Below are positions 42,628 through 51,082 of a stretch of 64,000 nucleotides of DNA, piece after piece (positions within the stretch are counted from its first letter, which is position 1; each line of letters begins with the position of its first letter). Where the stretch lies: NCBI GenBank assembly GCA_028284945.1, contig JANQQJ010000041.1:95792-159791 (forward strand). The letters run 5' to 3'. The stretch is from Alphaproteobacteria bacterium (GTDB lineage Bacteria > Pseudomonadota > Alphaproteobacteria > SMXS01). A model generated the notes under the pieces. It saw only the letters and a program-made list of their open reading frames with translations, made no database searches and was not told the origin of the DNA. The position numbers were made by a program, and so were the translations under genes.

Positions 42628-43377
42628 CTACTGCTCCAGCGTCAGCTTGTCGCGGCTGACGGAATAGCCTTTCAAGCGGCCCAGGAAACTCATCCCCAAT
42701 AACGAAATATCCATGTCCGCCTCGTTGACCGATGCCTCTACATTTTGCAGGTAGACCGGCCCAATCCCCACCCAGTCAAGGTTTATGGGTGCACCCCGCA
42801 CAACACCATTAGCGGTATTGTAAAATCTGGTGAACTTCAAATCCTCTGGATCATACCGCAGCCGCCGCGCATCGTCGGGCGTTAGCACGACGTCGCTGGC
42901 CCCCGTATCGACCATGAAAAGGACCGGCTTGCCCTCGACCTCAGCTCTGACAAGAAAGTGTCCGCGTTCGTCGGCATAGAAACTGACGCTCCTTCCATCG
43001 GCTTCTTCAATACCGGAGGCGGGCGAGAAATTGCCGACAACACGGTCTTTGATGACCCCGAATTCGTAGCGAAAGCTATAAAGAATGGCCAGACCCGCAG
43101 CGAGGCCGATCCAGATCGCAACATGCCGGATTGTCCGCATGGCATTGGAGCGAAAAGCACTGCCGACGCCGACAGTCACCACCATGAGCAACGCCAGGAC
43201 ATAGACCAACTGCATCCAGTCGTCTTCGCCGGCAATGGCCTCGGGAAACGCAGCCATCAGCCCAGCTACCAGCGCAACAACGCCAGCAATAAAGACCACC
43301 GTCCAGAAACAGCCTCCGCGGCCCTCGGGTTCATGCTGGTAAGGATCACCCCATGGATCAGGTTTCGGCGCTGCCAT
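42628..43377 (-). CDS. Membrane-anchored retropepsin-like aspartic protease (TIGR02281-type)
   Basis: The 249-residue protein has three hydrophobic segments in its N-terminal half (about 24-46, 55-72 and 83-100). A periplasmic retropepsin-like domain follows from about 128, with the active-site motif FMVDTGASDVVLT and the family's LLGMSFLGRL near the C-terminus. Only one catalytic Asp motif is present, so the enzyme must dimerise. This matches the clan AA protease family common in alphaproteobacteria; targets are unknown. It follows the glycosyltransferase gene by only 3 bp on the same strand. Confidence 0.9.
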   Translation of the reverse strand: MAAPKPDPWGDPYQHEPEGRGGCFWTVVFIAGVVALVAGLMAAFPEAIAGEDDWMQLVYVLALLMVVTVGVGSAFRSNAMRTIRHVAIWIGLAAGLAILYSFRYEFGVIKDRVVGNFSPASGIEEADGRSVSFYADERGHFLVRAEVEGKPVLFMVDTGASDVVLTPDDARRLRYDPEDLKFTRFYNTANGVVRGAPINLDWVGIGPVYLQNVEASVNEADMDISLLGMSFLGRLKGYSVSRDKLTLEQ

Positions 43378-43380
43378 TGG

Positions 43381-44235
43381 TTAGACTTCAATCTCTCTTG
43401 AACGTTCCACGATCTTCATATCCCTGGAAATCAAATCACGTTTTGTCCGGGTCAGAATAAGATAAAGAGCATGCGGATTGGTGGTCAGATAGCGCCAAAT
43501 CAAATACCTGGGCCCCGTCACCATTCTATGCAGCCACTCCAGACCAAAACGCTGCATCCAGTCTGGGGCCCGCCTGTAGGCGCCACTTAGGAAATTGAAA
43601 CATCCGCCACAGGTTATCAGCCAACCCGCACGAAGTCGCTCCCGATTGCGTATGCAAAAGGCCTGCTCACGCACCTGACCCATCCCGACCCAAACGACGT
43701 CCGCCCCGCTCCTGTTGATTTCCGCGCAGATCCGGTCTTCATCCTGTCCGTCAAAATATCCATGCTGCCGGCCGGCTATTCTCAGCTCGGGGTAAAGCGC
43801 CCCTAGCCGTTCAGCAGCAGCTGCATTTACGTCATCCGTCGCGCCGAGCAGATAAAAGCCAAGGCCTGCATCAGCAGCGGCACGGGACGCATCGTGGATG
43901 AGATCCGTGGTCGGCACTCTTTCGGGCAAACTGATCCGGGTGAGCAACTTCGATGCAGCAACAATCGGTGCGCCATCCGCCTGGACGTAATCGGCCTGCC
44001 AGACCATCGCCCGGAACGACGGATCGCGCGCTGCGAGCGACAAGACCTGTCCATTGCTGGCGAATACCAGCTTCGGCGAGGGATATCGACGGCTCCGAGC
44101 GGCCAGGCAATCACTCACCATATGTGCGACTGCATCCTGCCGCGACATCACGGTCGCCGGCAGACCGCCGATCTGAAGGTGAACCGGCGGATCAACTGCA
44201 TCATCTTGACGACTGATTACTCGTGCCTCCGGCAA
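43381..44235 (-). CDS. WecB/TagA/CpsF family glycosyltransferase
   Basis: The 284-residue protein has the family signatures ADYVQADGAPIVAASKLL (the Asp is part of the active site), FYLLGATDDVN and WVGMGQVREQAFCIRNR. Members transfer N-acetylmannosamine or a uronic/hexosyl sugar to a lipid-linked acceptor during exopolysaccharide or antigen synthesis. The start is TTG 44235; the other candidates are internal. No other polysaccharide genes are visible around it, so its pathway partners are elsewhere. Confidence 0.9.
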   Translation of the reverse strand: MPEARVISRQDDAVDPPVHLQIGGLPATVMSRQDAVAHMVSDCLAARSRRYPSPKLVFASNGQVLSLAARDPSFRAMVWQADYVQADGAPIVAASKLLTRISLPERVPTTDLIHDASRAAADAGLGFYLLGATDDVNAAAAERLGALYPELRIAGRQHGYFDGQDEDRICAEINRSGADVVWVGMGQVREQAFCIRNRERLRAGWLITCGGCFNFLSGAYRRAPDWMQRFGLEWLHRMVTGPRYLIWRYLTTNPHALYLILTRTKRDLISRDMKIVERSREIEV

Positions 44236-44272
44236 GAACGACGCCGTCCTTTGGGCATGATATCAGTCTTGC

Positions 44273-46243
44273 CTAGTCCCCGGCGCCAAATACCAGAAGC
44301 ACGTTACCGGGCATGTGGAAGTAAAGTCCATATCCGGAATTGACGAACAGCATGCCACGGGCGGAGATGGGACCGGAGCCCCCGCCCAAAGATCCGCCAG
44401 CTGCAACTTCGCCCGAGACGGTTTCGACCTCGCTGGTCGTATCGTGGGACCAGATCAGGGTTCCTGTATCACTGTCGTGGACACGCAGGATGCCATCCAT
44501 GCCGCCGGCCATTACATAATCTGGGGCGGCGGTAATCGCCTGTGAGATGCCCGGATGGCAGAACTCGCGGCCCTGGCAAACATCGGTAGGTGCCGGCTGC
44601 GACCAGACAATTTGGCCGGTTGTCATATCAACTGCGTAGAGGCCCGGCCTGGCTTCTTCACCATAATCACGGCCATCAGGCATATCCGTGACGGGAACAA
44701 ACAGAAGGTCACCATCAGCGGCCATGCCGAAGTGAATCCCGCCTTGAATGCCGCCTCGCCCGACCTTGTTCTGCCAGACGATTTCGCCTGTATCGGGGTC
44801 GAGCGCATGGACCATGCCGGACTTTTGCCCCCCGACCACAAGCTCTCGCCCGTCGCTTAGGGTGGCCAGAATGACGCCTGCCGCCATATCGAAGTCCGGT
44901 CCGTTTTCAACCGGACAGTTGTCATCATTGATGGTATCGCAGGCGCCGTTCCAAGCATCGCCCGCGGTACCCTGGAAGACCCAGTTGACGGCGCCCGAAT
45001 CCATATCCACCGCAAACACCGCATCGCTTGTATCGGTGGCGGGCGAAGACAGGTTTTCTGCTGTACCGAAATAGACCTGGCGCCGTTTCACGTCGATTGA
45101 TGGGGCATTCCATGTCGCGGCGCCGGACGGCGCATACATGTCAGCGCCCGACCGGTTTTGACCGGTAATGGCCGGCTCCTCGAAGACCGTATAGGTCTTC
45201 CAGTTTCGATTTCCGTTTGCCGCATCGTATGACACCAGCGACCCGCGGAACGTGCAGCATTCATAGAGTGGGTCGACCGGCGGGCCGGTTTCGAGCGCCG
45301 AAACGGTCACAAACAGTGTGCCCTCATACACCGAGGGGGTGCCGGTAATCGTGACATTGGGATGATCGTCCGGCCGGTCGCGCCAGACCAGTTCTCCCGT
45401 CACCGCATTAATCGCATAAACATTGCCCAGAATGTCGCCGAAATAGGCTTGGATTTGAGCGTCAGTGTCCCCCGCCTCCCACGCATCAAAGACGATTGCT
45501 GTCCGCACCTCACCCGATGCCTGGAAGGTCCAACGCACACAACCTGTTTCCCGATCGAGCGCATAGACGATGCCGCTATGGCTGCCGACATGGACAGCGC
45601 CACCCGCCAGGCTGGGCTGCGACCGGGCGCGATTGGCGCCGGGATAGGCAAAGGCCCATTTCAATTCCAGGTCATCAAACCCATCGGCTGGCACCGGATC
45701 AGCACTTTCGGGAATGCGCCGCGTATTGCTGAGCTGAAGGCCCCAGTTCTGGCCCACAGGCATGTCTGCATAGTCGAACATCGACCGGTCCGCGGCACAT
45801 TGTGGCGGCTCCACAGCCGCCGCCTCCGCCAGGGTGCGTCCAGCAAGATATTCAGCGACATGCACGCGTTCTTCGTCGGTGAGTGCTGCGGCTTCATCCT
45901 TCATGATGCCATCGGTTAGCGACCGCAGGATTGCCGCCGGCGTCATCATCTGAATCATCGATGTGTGTGGCGCCCGCGCAAGCCCCTCGTCATGACAGGT
46001 GGCACAGACCTCCTTGTAGATCGGCGAGCCGGGCATCGCTTCACGCGCGGCACGCGCCTCGACCAGCCGCTGCATGCTTTCGGACGCGTCCAGATCAGCA
46101 TCCAAAAACGCTGGATCTTCATTGTCGATTATCTGGGACTCAGTCTGCGCTTCTGGCTCCGATGCCTCCTGATCACATGCCCCCGGCCCAACGGCCAGCA
46201 TAAAGACGAGGGCAAGCTGCCATACTGGCCAGGATCTGATCAC
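44273..46243 (-). CDS. Quinohemoprotein dehydrogenase (heme c plus PQQ propeller), copy 2
   Basis: This 656-residue periplasmic protein has a lipoprotein-like signal with Cys23, a cytochrome c site Cys80-x2-Cys83-His84 (CATCH) and then a PQQ-binding eight-bladed propeller from about residue 165. Adjacent cysteines in YECCTFRGS near 328 fit the vicinal disulfide over PQQ. The N-terminal cytochrome followed by propeller is the order seen in polyvinyl-alcohol dehydrogenase (cytochrome), and blade sequences such as GTAENLSSPATDTSDAVFA fit that group. It oxidises an alcohol and passes electrons to heme. The start is GTG, overlapping the stop of copy 1 as GTGA. Confidence 0.9.
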   Translation of the reverse strand: MIRSWPVWQLALVFMLAVGPGACDQEASEPEAQTESQIIDNEDPAFLDADLDASESMQRLVEARAAREAMPGSPIYKEVCATCHDEGLARAPHTSMIQMMTPAAILRSLTDGIMKDEAAALTDEERVHVAEYLAGRTLAEAAAVEPPQCAADRSMFDYADMPVGQNWGLQLSNTRRIPESADPVPADGFDDLELKWAFAYPGANRARSQPSLAGGAVHVGSHSGIVYALDRETGCVRWTFQASGEVRTAIVFDAWEAGDTDAQIQAYFGDILGNVYAINAVTGELVWRDRPDDHPNVTITGTPSVYEGTLFVTVSALETGPPVDPLYECCTFRGSLVSYDAANGNRNWKTYTVFEEPAITGQNRSGADMYAPSGAATWNAPSIDVKRRQVYFGTAENLSSPATDTSDAVFAVDMDSGAVNWVFQGTAGDAWNGACDTINDDNCPVENGPDFDMAAGVILATLSDGRELVVGGQKSGMVHALDPDTGEIVWQNKVGRGGIQGGIHFGMAADGDLLFVPVTDMPDGRDYGEEARPGLYAVDMTTGQIVWSQPAPTDVCQGREFCHPGISQAITAAPDYVMAGGMDGILRVHDSDTGTLIWSHDTTSEVETVSGEVAAGGSLGGGSGPISARGMLFVNSGYGLYFHMPGNVLLVFGAGD

Positions 46244-48198
46244 TCCGCAGCCTCAGCCGGACCGAAGACCAACAGCACCCGGCCCGGCATGTGACCGTAA
46301 ATGCCATAACCGGAGCTGACATAAAGGTGTCCGTCCATAACCACGGGCGCGGCCCCGCCACCAATGGTGCCGCCGCTCGCGACCGTGCCGTCGACCGCCG
46401 TGACTTCCTGGGTCGTATCATGCTCCCACAGAACGTCGCCGCTCGCTGAATCATGGATTCTCAAGACACCGTCCATGCCACCGGCATAGACCAGCCCGGG
46501 CGACGCTGTAATGGCGCCTGAGATACCCGGATGACAGAATGGACGCCCGTCACACACGTCGACCGATGGCGAACTCCAGGTGATTTCACCACTGTCCAGA
46601 TCGACCGCGTAAAGGCCAGGCCGGGCCGGTTCCGGATAGGTCTGACCATCGGGAAAATCCGATACCGGAACAAACAGCACACCGTTGCCTGCGGCCATGC
46701 CAAAGTGAATGCCGCCCTGCACGCCACCGCGGCCAACTTGGTTCTGCCAGACGACCTCACCTGTTTCCGGGTCGAGCGCGTGGGCCACGCCGGATTTCTG
46801 ACCGCCCAGGGCCAGATCCCTGCCGCTGGCAGATGTCGCCAGCATGGTCGACGCGCCGAAGTCAAAGTCCGGCCCGTCCTCGACCGGGCAATTCGCTGGG
46901 CGGTCTGAGTCGCAGGCCGTATTCCACACATCGTTGGGTGTTGCCTGAAAGGCCCAGTTCATCTCTCCAGTATCGAGATCGAAAGCAATAAGCGCGTCGC
47001 TGGTCAGCGTCGCCGGTGATGAATAGTTTTCGCCAGTGCCGACAATCAACTGATTGCGCACCACATCGATCGTTGGGCTATTCCAGATCGGCGCGCCAGA
47101 CGGGCCATAATTGTCCGTGCCGGCTGAGTTCTGCCGCTGCAAAGTCGGCTCTTCTTCGATGGTAAAAGACTGCCAGAGTTTGGCCCCGCCCGTGGCATCA
47201 TAGGCCACGACCGAGCCCCGGAAGGTACAGCATTCGTAACGGGGGTCGGCAGCCGGCGTTACTTCCAGCGACGAAATAGGGACGTAGAGCTTGCCATTAT
47301 GCAGTGAGGGTGTGCCCGTAATCGTTGCGCTGGGGTGGTCGTCCGGCCGATCACGCCAGACCAGTTCACCGGTCCGCGCCTTGATCGCATAGACGTTGCC
47401 GAGTAGGTCGCCGAAGTGAAGTTGCGGGTCAGCTTCCGTATCGCCTGCATCCCAGGGGTCGATGGCGATACCCGTGCGGACCTCTGCTGAGGCTTGGAAG
47501 GTCCAGTGCACACAACCGCTGGCGCGGTCCAGCGCGAACACCATGCCGTTATGGCTACCGACAAAAATCGCACCGGCGGCGATGGTCGGTTGCGACCGCG
47601 CACGCACCGCATCGGGATAGGCGAACGCCCATTTCAGTTCCAGATTGTCGAGGTCATCTGCGGTCAGGTCCGCGACATCCCCATCGATGAACCGTGTGTT
47701 GTCTTCCTTCAGGCCCCAATTGGTCGTTTGCGGCGCTGCATCTGCATCGAACCAGTCGCCCGCCTCACACATCAGGAGGGTCGTCTCCGACGCTTCGCCC
47801 ATACGCAGGCCGGTCAGATATTCCGAAACATGGATTTTCTCTTCGTCTGACAGGAACTCGGCATTCTCGACCATGACACCCTCGGTCAGCGCCCGGTAAA
47901 CCGATTCCGGTGACATGATGTTCAGCATCGCCCGGTGTGGCGCTTTTGCGACCTGGCCCTCATGACAACTGGCGCAGGCATCTACATAGACCTGCAAGCC
48001 CGGCCCTTCAGCAAGTGACGCATCGCCCACCTGCATCGGCGCGATATCAATCATTTCGACAGCATCATTGGCTGCCACCTCAACCTCTTCTGTTGCCGCC
48101 GCAGGTTCTTCAGTTGCTGCAGGCGGTTCCGCTGTCTGGTCACAGGCGGCAAGCGCCAGGAAAACGAGTCCGAATCCGAATGCTGTCTTTATTGTCAT
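46240..48198 (-). CDS. Quinohemoprotein dehydrogenase (heme c plus PQQ propeller), copy 1
   Basis: The 652-residue paralogue of the next gene has the same domain order. It has a clear lipobox (FLALAAC, Cys19), an Ala/Glu-rich linker, heme c site Cys75-x2-Cys78-His79 (CASCH) and a PQQ propeller with YECCTFRGS near 322 and repeated 'ALDPETGEVVWQN' blades. The start is ATG 48198; the frame is open upstream, but only this start gives the lipoprotein signal. The pair are tandem duplicates, diverged throughout, and the 4-bp overlap keeps them in one operon. Substrate is an alcohol by family; polyvinyl alcohol itself is not proven. Confidence 0.92.
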   Translation of the reverse strand: MTIKTAFGFGLVFLALAACDQTAEPPAATEEPAAATEEVEVAANDAVEMIDIAPMQVGDASLAEGPGLQVYVDACASCHEGQVAKAPHRAMLNIMSPESVYRALTEGVMVENAEFLSDEEKIHVSEYLTGLRMGEASETTLLMCEAGDWFDADAAPQTTNWGLKEDNTRFIDGDVADLTADDLDNLELKWAFAYPDAVRARSQPTIAAGAIFVGSHNGMVFALDRASGCVHWTFQASAEVRTGIAIDPWDAGDTEADPQLHFGDLLGNVYAIKARTGELVWRDRPDDHPSATITGTPSLHNGKLYVPISSLEVTPAADPRYECCTFRGSVVAYDATGGAKLWQSFTIEEEPTLQRQNSAGTDNYGPSGAPIWNSPTIDVVRNQLIVGTGENYSSPATLTSDALIAFDLDTGEMNWAFQATPNDVWNTACDSDRPANCPVEDGPDFDFGASTMLATSASGRDLALGGQKSGVAHALDPETGEVVWQNQVGRGGVQGGIHFGMAAGNGVLFVPVSDFPDGQTYPEPARPGLYAVDLDSGEITWSSPSVDVCDGRPFCHPGISGAITASPGLVYAGGMDGVLRIHDSASGDVLWEHDTTQEVTAVDGTVASGGTIGGGAAPVVMDGHLYVSSGYGIYGHMPGRVLLVFGPAEAAE

Positions 48199-48343
48199 AG
48201 AATTGTTCCCCCCTTTTGGAGGCCGGATGGTGCCACGTCGCCAGCCTGTTTCGCAAGCACACGTGCATGTAAGGAAAGACAATTCTCAGCCACCCGTTGG
48301 GATTTTAAGTGCCCCTAGCCACTAAGCCCAGGTGGGGCACAGC

Positions 48344-50485
48344 TCACGCGAAGCGGTACCCGGAGTCGATCAGCGGCAACTTACGAACACGCTCGCCCGT
48401 TGCGGCAAAAATCGCGTTTGTGAGCGCCGGCGCAAGAGGCGGCACACCGGGCTCACCGATCCCCCCGATAGGGCCGTTTTCCAATATGTGGACATCCACC
48501 TTGGGCATGTCGGCCATCTGGACCATCTGATAGCTGTCGAAGTTACTTTGCACGGCAGCGCCACCTTCAACGTCGACGCGGCCATACATCGCTGCCGTCA
48601 GCGCATAGGCAATGGACCCTTCGATCTGCGCTTCGATCGTGCGCGGGTTGACCGCAACGCCGCAGTCGACCACCGCCGTGACTTTTCTGATCTTAATCGC
48701 CTTATCATCGGATATTTTCAGCTCAACGACCTGCCCGACGATAGAGCCGAAGCTTTCATGCAGGGCAATACCGCGAAAGTGGTTCTTCTTGGGTGACTTG
48801 TCCCACTTCGCTTCTGCCGCCGTCCGCTCCAGAACCGCCAGATGCCGCGAACCGGGCTGCAGAATCTCGCGGCGCAGGCCAACGGGATCCATGCCTGTCG
48901 CGGCGGCGATTTCATCGATAAAGCTTTCAACAAAAAAACCATTATACGTATGCGGCACCGCCCGCCAAAAGCCCAGCGGCACCCCGGCATCAGGCATCGC
49001 ATATTCCAGCCGCTGATGATCGAGCCGATAGGGCAGCACTTCCATGCCATGCACAGAAATCTGATCGACGCCGTCACGCACCCTGCCGGGGATCAACTGC
49101 TCCGAGATTGAGGGAACGACGAGTCTTGCATCCCAGGCAACCGGCAGGCCCGGGCCGTTAAGACCCGCCTTCATTCGGACTTTTGCCGCGGGCCGCATCA
49201 TCGGCTGCGCCATGTCTTCCTCACGCGACCAGATCACCTTGACCGGCCTGCCCGTCTTCTGGGCCGCGATGATCGCCGGTCGAATAAAGCTCATGCCGAT
49301 CCGCCGGCCAAACCCGCCACCGAGATAGGTGACGTGGACGTTGACCTTATTGATGTCAAAACCGAACTCTTCGGCGATGGCGTGCCGGGCGCGGCCGGCA
49401 CTCTGGATCGGCGCCCAAACATCAACACGGCCACCTTCGACCCTTGCCGTCGCATTCATGGGCTCCATGGTCGCATGGTGCAGAAATGGAACCTCGTAGG
49501 TCGCTTCGACCCGCTTGCTGACATGCCTGAAGGCCTGATTGATATTGCCTTCGTTGACAACGGCGGCGCCCTTTCGCTTCAACGCGGCGCTCATCGCCTT
49601 ATCGATCCGGGCGCTGGAGTTTTTCGCGCCCTTTCCGGATGCCCACTCTGGCGCCAGCGCATCAAGCCCTTTCTTCGCTGGCCAATAACCATCGGCAACG
49701 ACAATGATAGCGTCTTCCGTTGTGATGACCTCACGCACACCGCGAATTGTCATTGCCGGCGCCGGGTCAGCCGCGCTTAGTTTCCCGCCCCAGACGGGGC
49801 TATGCCTTACAGTACCGACCAGCATATCCGGCAGATTGACATCAACACCGAATTCCGCCCGGCCGTCGACTTTTTCAGCCGCATCAAGCCGATTGGTTGG
49901 CTTGCCAAGCAAGCGGCGCTGCGACGGATCTTTGAGTTTCACATCAGCGGGCGGCGACAGATAAGACGCACCGCGCACCAGATCACCATAGGGCGCAGAC
50001 TGACCACTATTGTGGTAGATCACGCCCTCCCGCGCCGTGCACTCGCTAATCGATACCTGCCAGCGATTGGCCGCCGCCTGCCGCAACATGTCGCGTGCGG
50101 CGGCCCCGGCCCTCGACAGGACGTCGAAGTTGGCCCGGACAGACCGGCTGCCGCCGGTCCCCGGCGCGGCCGGGGCCATTCCGGCCTCAGGCAGGGCGGA
50201 TGCTCTGACAACCTTGACCTGGGACCAGGGCGCTTCAAGTTCCTCGGCAATGATCATCGGCAACGCCGTCTGAATGCCTTGACCCATCTCGGCATGGGTC
50301 AGCGTGATCGTAACGGCGCCGTCGGTATCAATCCGAACATAACCATTGAGCTGGCCAACTGGCGGTGCCACCGGATTGCCGACCACATCAAAAGCAGGGA
50401 TTGAAACACCCAGAACGAGGCCGCCGCCGGCCACGGCCGAGCCCTTAAGAAACCCTCGGCGGGAGAGATTGACGATCTGTGTCAA
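48344..50485 (-). CDS. Molybdenum hydroxylase large subunit, IorB-like, Tat-exported
   Basis: The 713-residue protein belongs to the isoquinoline 1-oxidoreductase/membrane aldehyde oxidase branch of the xanthine dehydrogenase family, in which the molybdopterin domains are rearranged and a Tat signal is present. SRRGFLKG at residues 8-15 is the twin-arginine motif, followed by a hydrophobic stretch. LGGGFGRRIG and the C-terminal GIGEPGVPPLAPALTNAI (with the catalytic Glu) are visible. The start is TTG 50485, with AGGGGGCT just upstream, 10 bp after the small-subunit stop. Oxidation of an aldehyde or N-heterocycle in the periplasm is expected. Confidence 0.9.
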   Translation of the reverse strand: MTQIVNLSRRGFLKGSAVAGGGLVLGVSIPAFDVVGNPVAPPVGQLNGYVRIDTDGAVTITLTHAEMGQGIQTALPMIIAEELEAPWSQVKVVRASALPEAGMAPAAPGTGGSRSVRANFDVLSRAGAAARDMLRQAAANRWQVSISECTAREGVIYHNSGQSAPYGDLVRGASYLSPPADVKLKDPSQRRLLGKPTNRLDAAEKVDGRAEFGVDVNLPDMLVGTVRHSPVWGGKLSAADPAPAMTIRGVREVITTEDAIIVVADGYWPAKKGLDALAPEWASGKGAKNSSARIDKAMSAALKRKGAAVVNEGNINQAFRHVSKRVEATYEVPFLHHATMEPMNATARVEGGRVDVWAPIQSAGRARHAIAEEFGFDINKVNVHVTYLGGGFGRRIGMSFIRPAIIAAQKTGRPVKVIWSREEDMAQPMMRPAAKVRMKAGLNGPGLPVAWDARLVVPSISEQLIPGRVRDGVDQISVHGMEVLPYRLDHQRLEYAMPDAGVPLGFWRAVPHTYNGFFVESFIDEIAAATGMDPVGLRREILQPGSRHLAVLERTAAEAKWDKSPKKNHFRGIALHESFGSIVGQVVELKISDDKAIKIRKVTAVVDCGVAVNPRTIEAQIEGSIAYALTAAMYGRVDVEGGAAVQSNFDSYQMVQMADMPKVDVHILENGPIGGIGEPGVPPLAPALTNAIFAATGERVRKLPLIDSGYRFA

Positions 50486-50495
50486 ACCAGCCCCC

Positions 50496-50948
50496 TTACA
50501 TCGCCGCCGCAGCACGCTTGATCGCCGCGCGAATCCGGTTGTAAGTGCCACAGCGGCAGATATTGGTCATTGCAGCATCGATATCGTTATCCGAAGGGTC
50601 ATCGGTCTGTGACAACAGTGCCACCGCCGCCATGATCTGGCCTGTCTGGCAATAGCCGCACTGTGGGACATCCTCAGCGACCCATGCGTCCTGCAACGGG
50701 TGCGGCCCGTCTTTGCTCAAGGCTTCAATAGTTGTGATTTCGACCCCTTCGGTTGCTTCTACCGGGAACGAACAGCTGCGCGTGGCAACACCATCGACAT
50801 GAACGGTGCAGGCACCGCAAACGGCGATACCGCACCCGAATTTGGTACCATTGAGGCCGAGGTTGTCGCGCAATACCCACAGCAACGGTGTGTCGCCATC
50901 GACGTCCACATCGTGTTCTGCGCCATTTACTCGAATTTTAAACGCCAT
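50496..50948 (-). CDS. 2Fe-2S small subunit, IorA-like
   Basis: The 150-residue protein binds two [2Fe-2S] clusters: Cys39, 44, 47 and 59 in the ferredoxin fold, and Cys97, 100, 131 and 133 (CGYC...CRC) in the helical domain. It has no signal peptide, as usual for this family, and is carried to the periplasm with the Tat-bearing IorB-like partner. It is the first gene of a minus-strand run followed by the large subunit and the two quinohemoproteins. Confidence 0.93.
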   Translation of the reverse strand: MAFKIRVNGAEHDVDVDGDTPLLWVLRDNLGLNGTKFGCGIAVCGACTVHVDGVATRSCSFPVEATEGVEITTIEALSKDGPHPLQDAWVAEDVPQCGYCQTGQIMAAVALLSQTDDPSDNDIDAAMTNICRCGTYNRIRAAIKRAAAAM

Positions 50949-51082
50949 CGATTTCCGATCTCATGCGTGCCCTACGCGCCGACGCCCCAACGAACCACGC
51001 CCACTTTCAAAAAAACTAGAATGGCTGACCACAGGGGCCAGCTTGTCGTTCAACAATAGTACGGAATACAGCGGCTGACCGG

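Noticed and set aside
50486..50551. Extended N-terminus for the IorB-like subunit from 50551
   Set aside because: It would overlap the small-subunit gene and push the Tat motif to residue 30; TTG 50485 has a strong ribosome site and gives a standard Tat signal.
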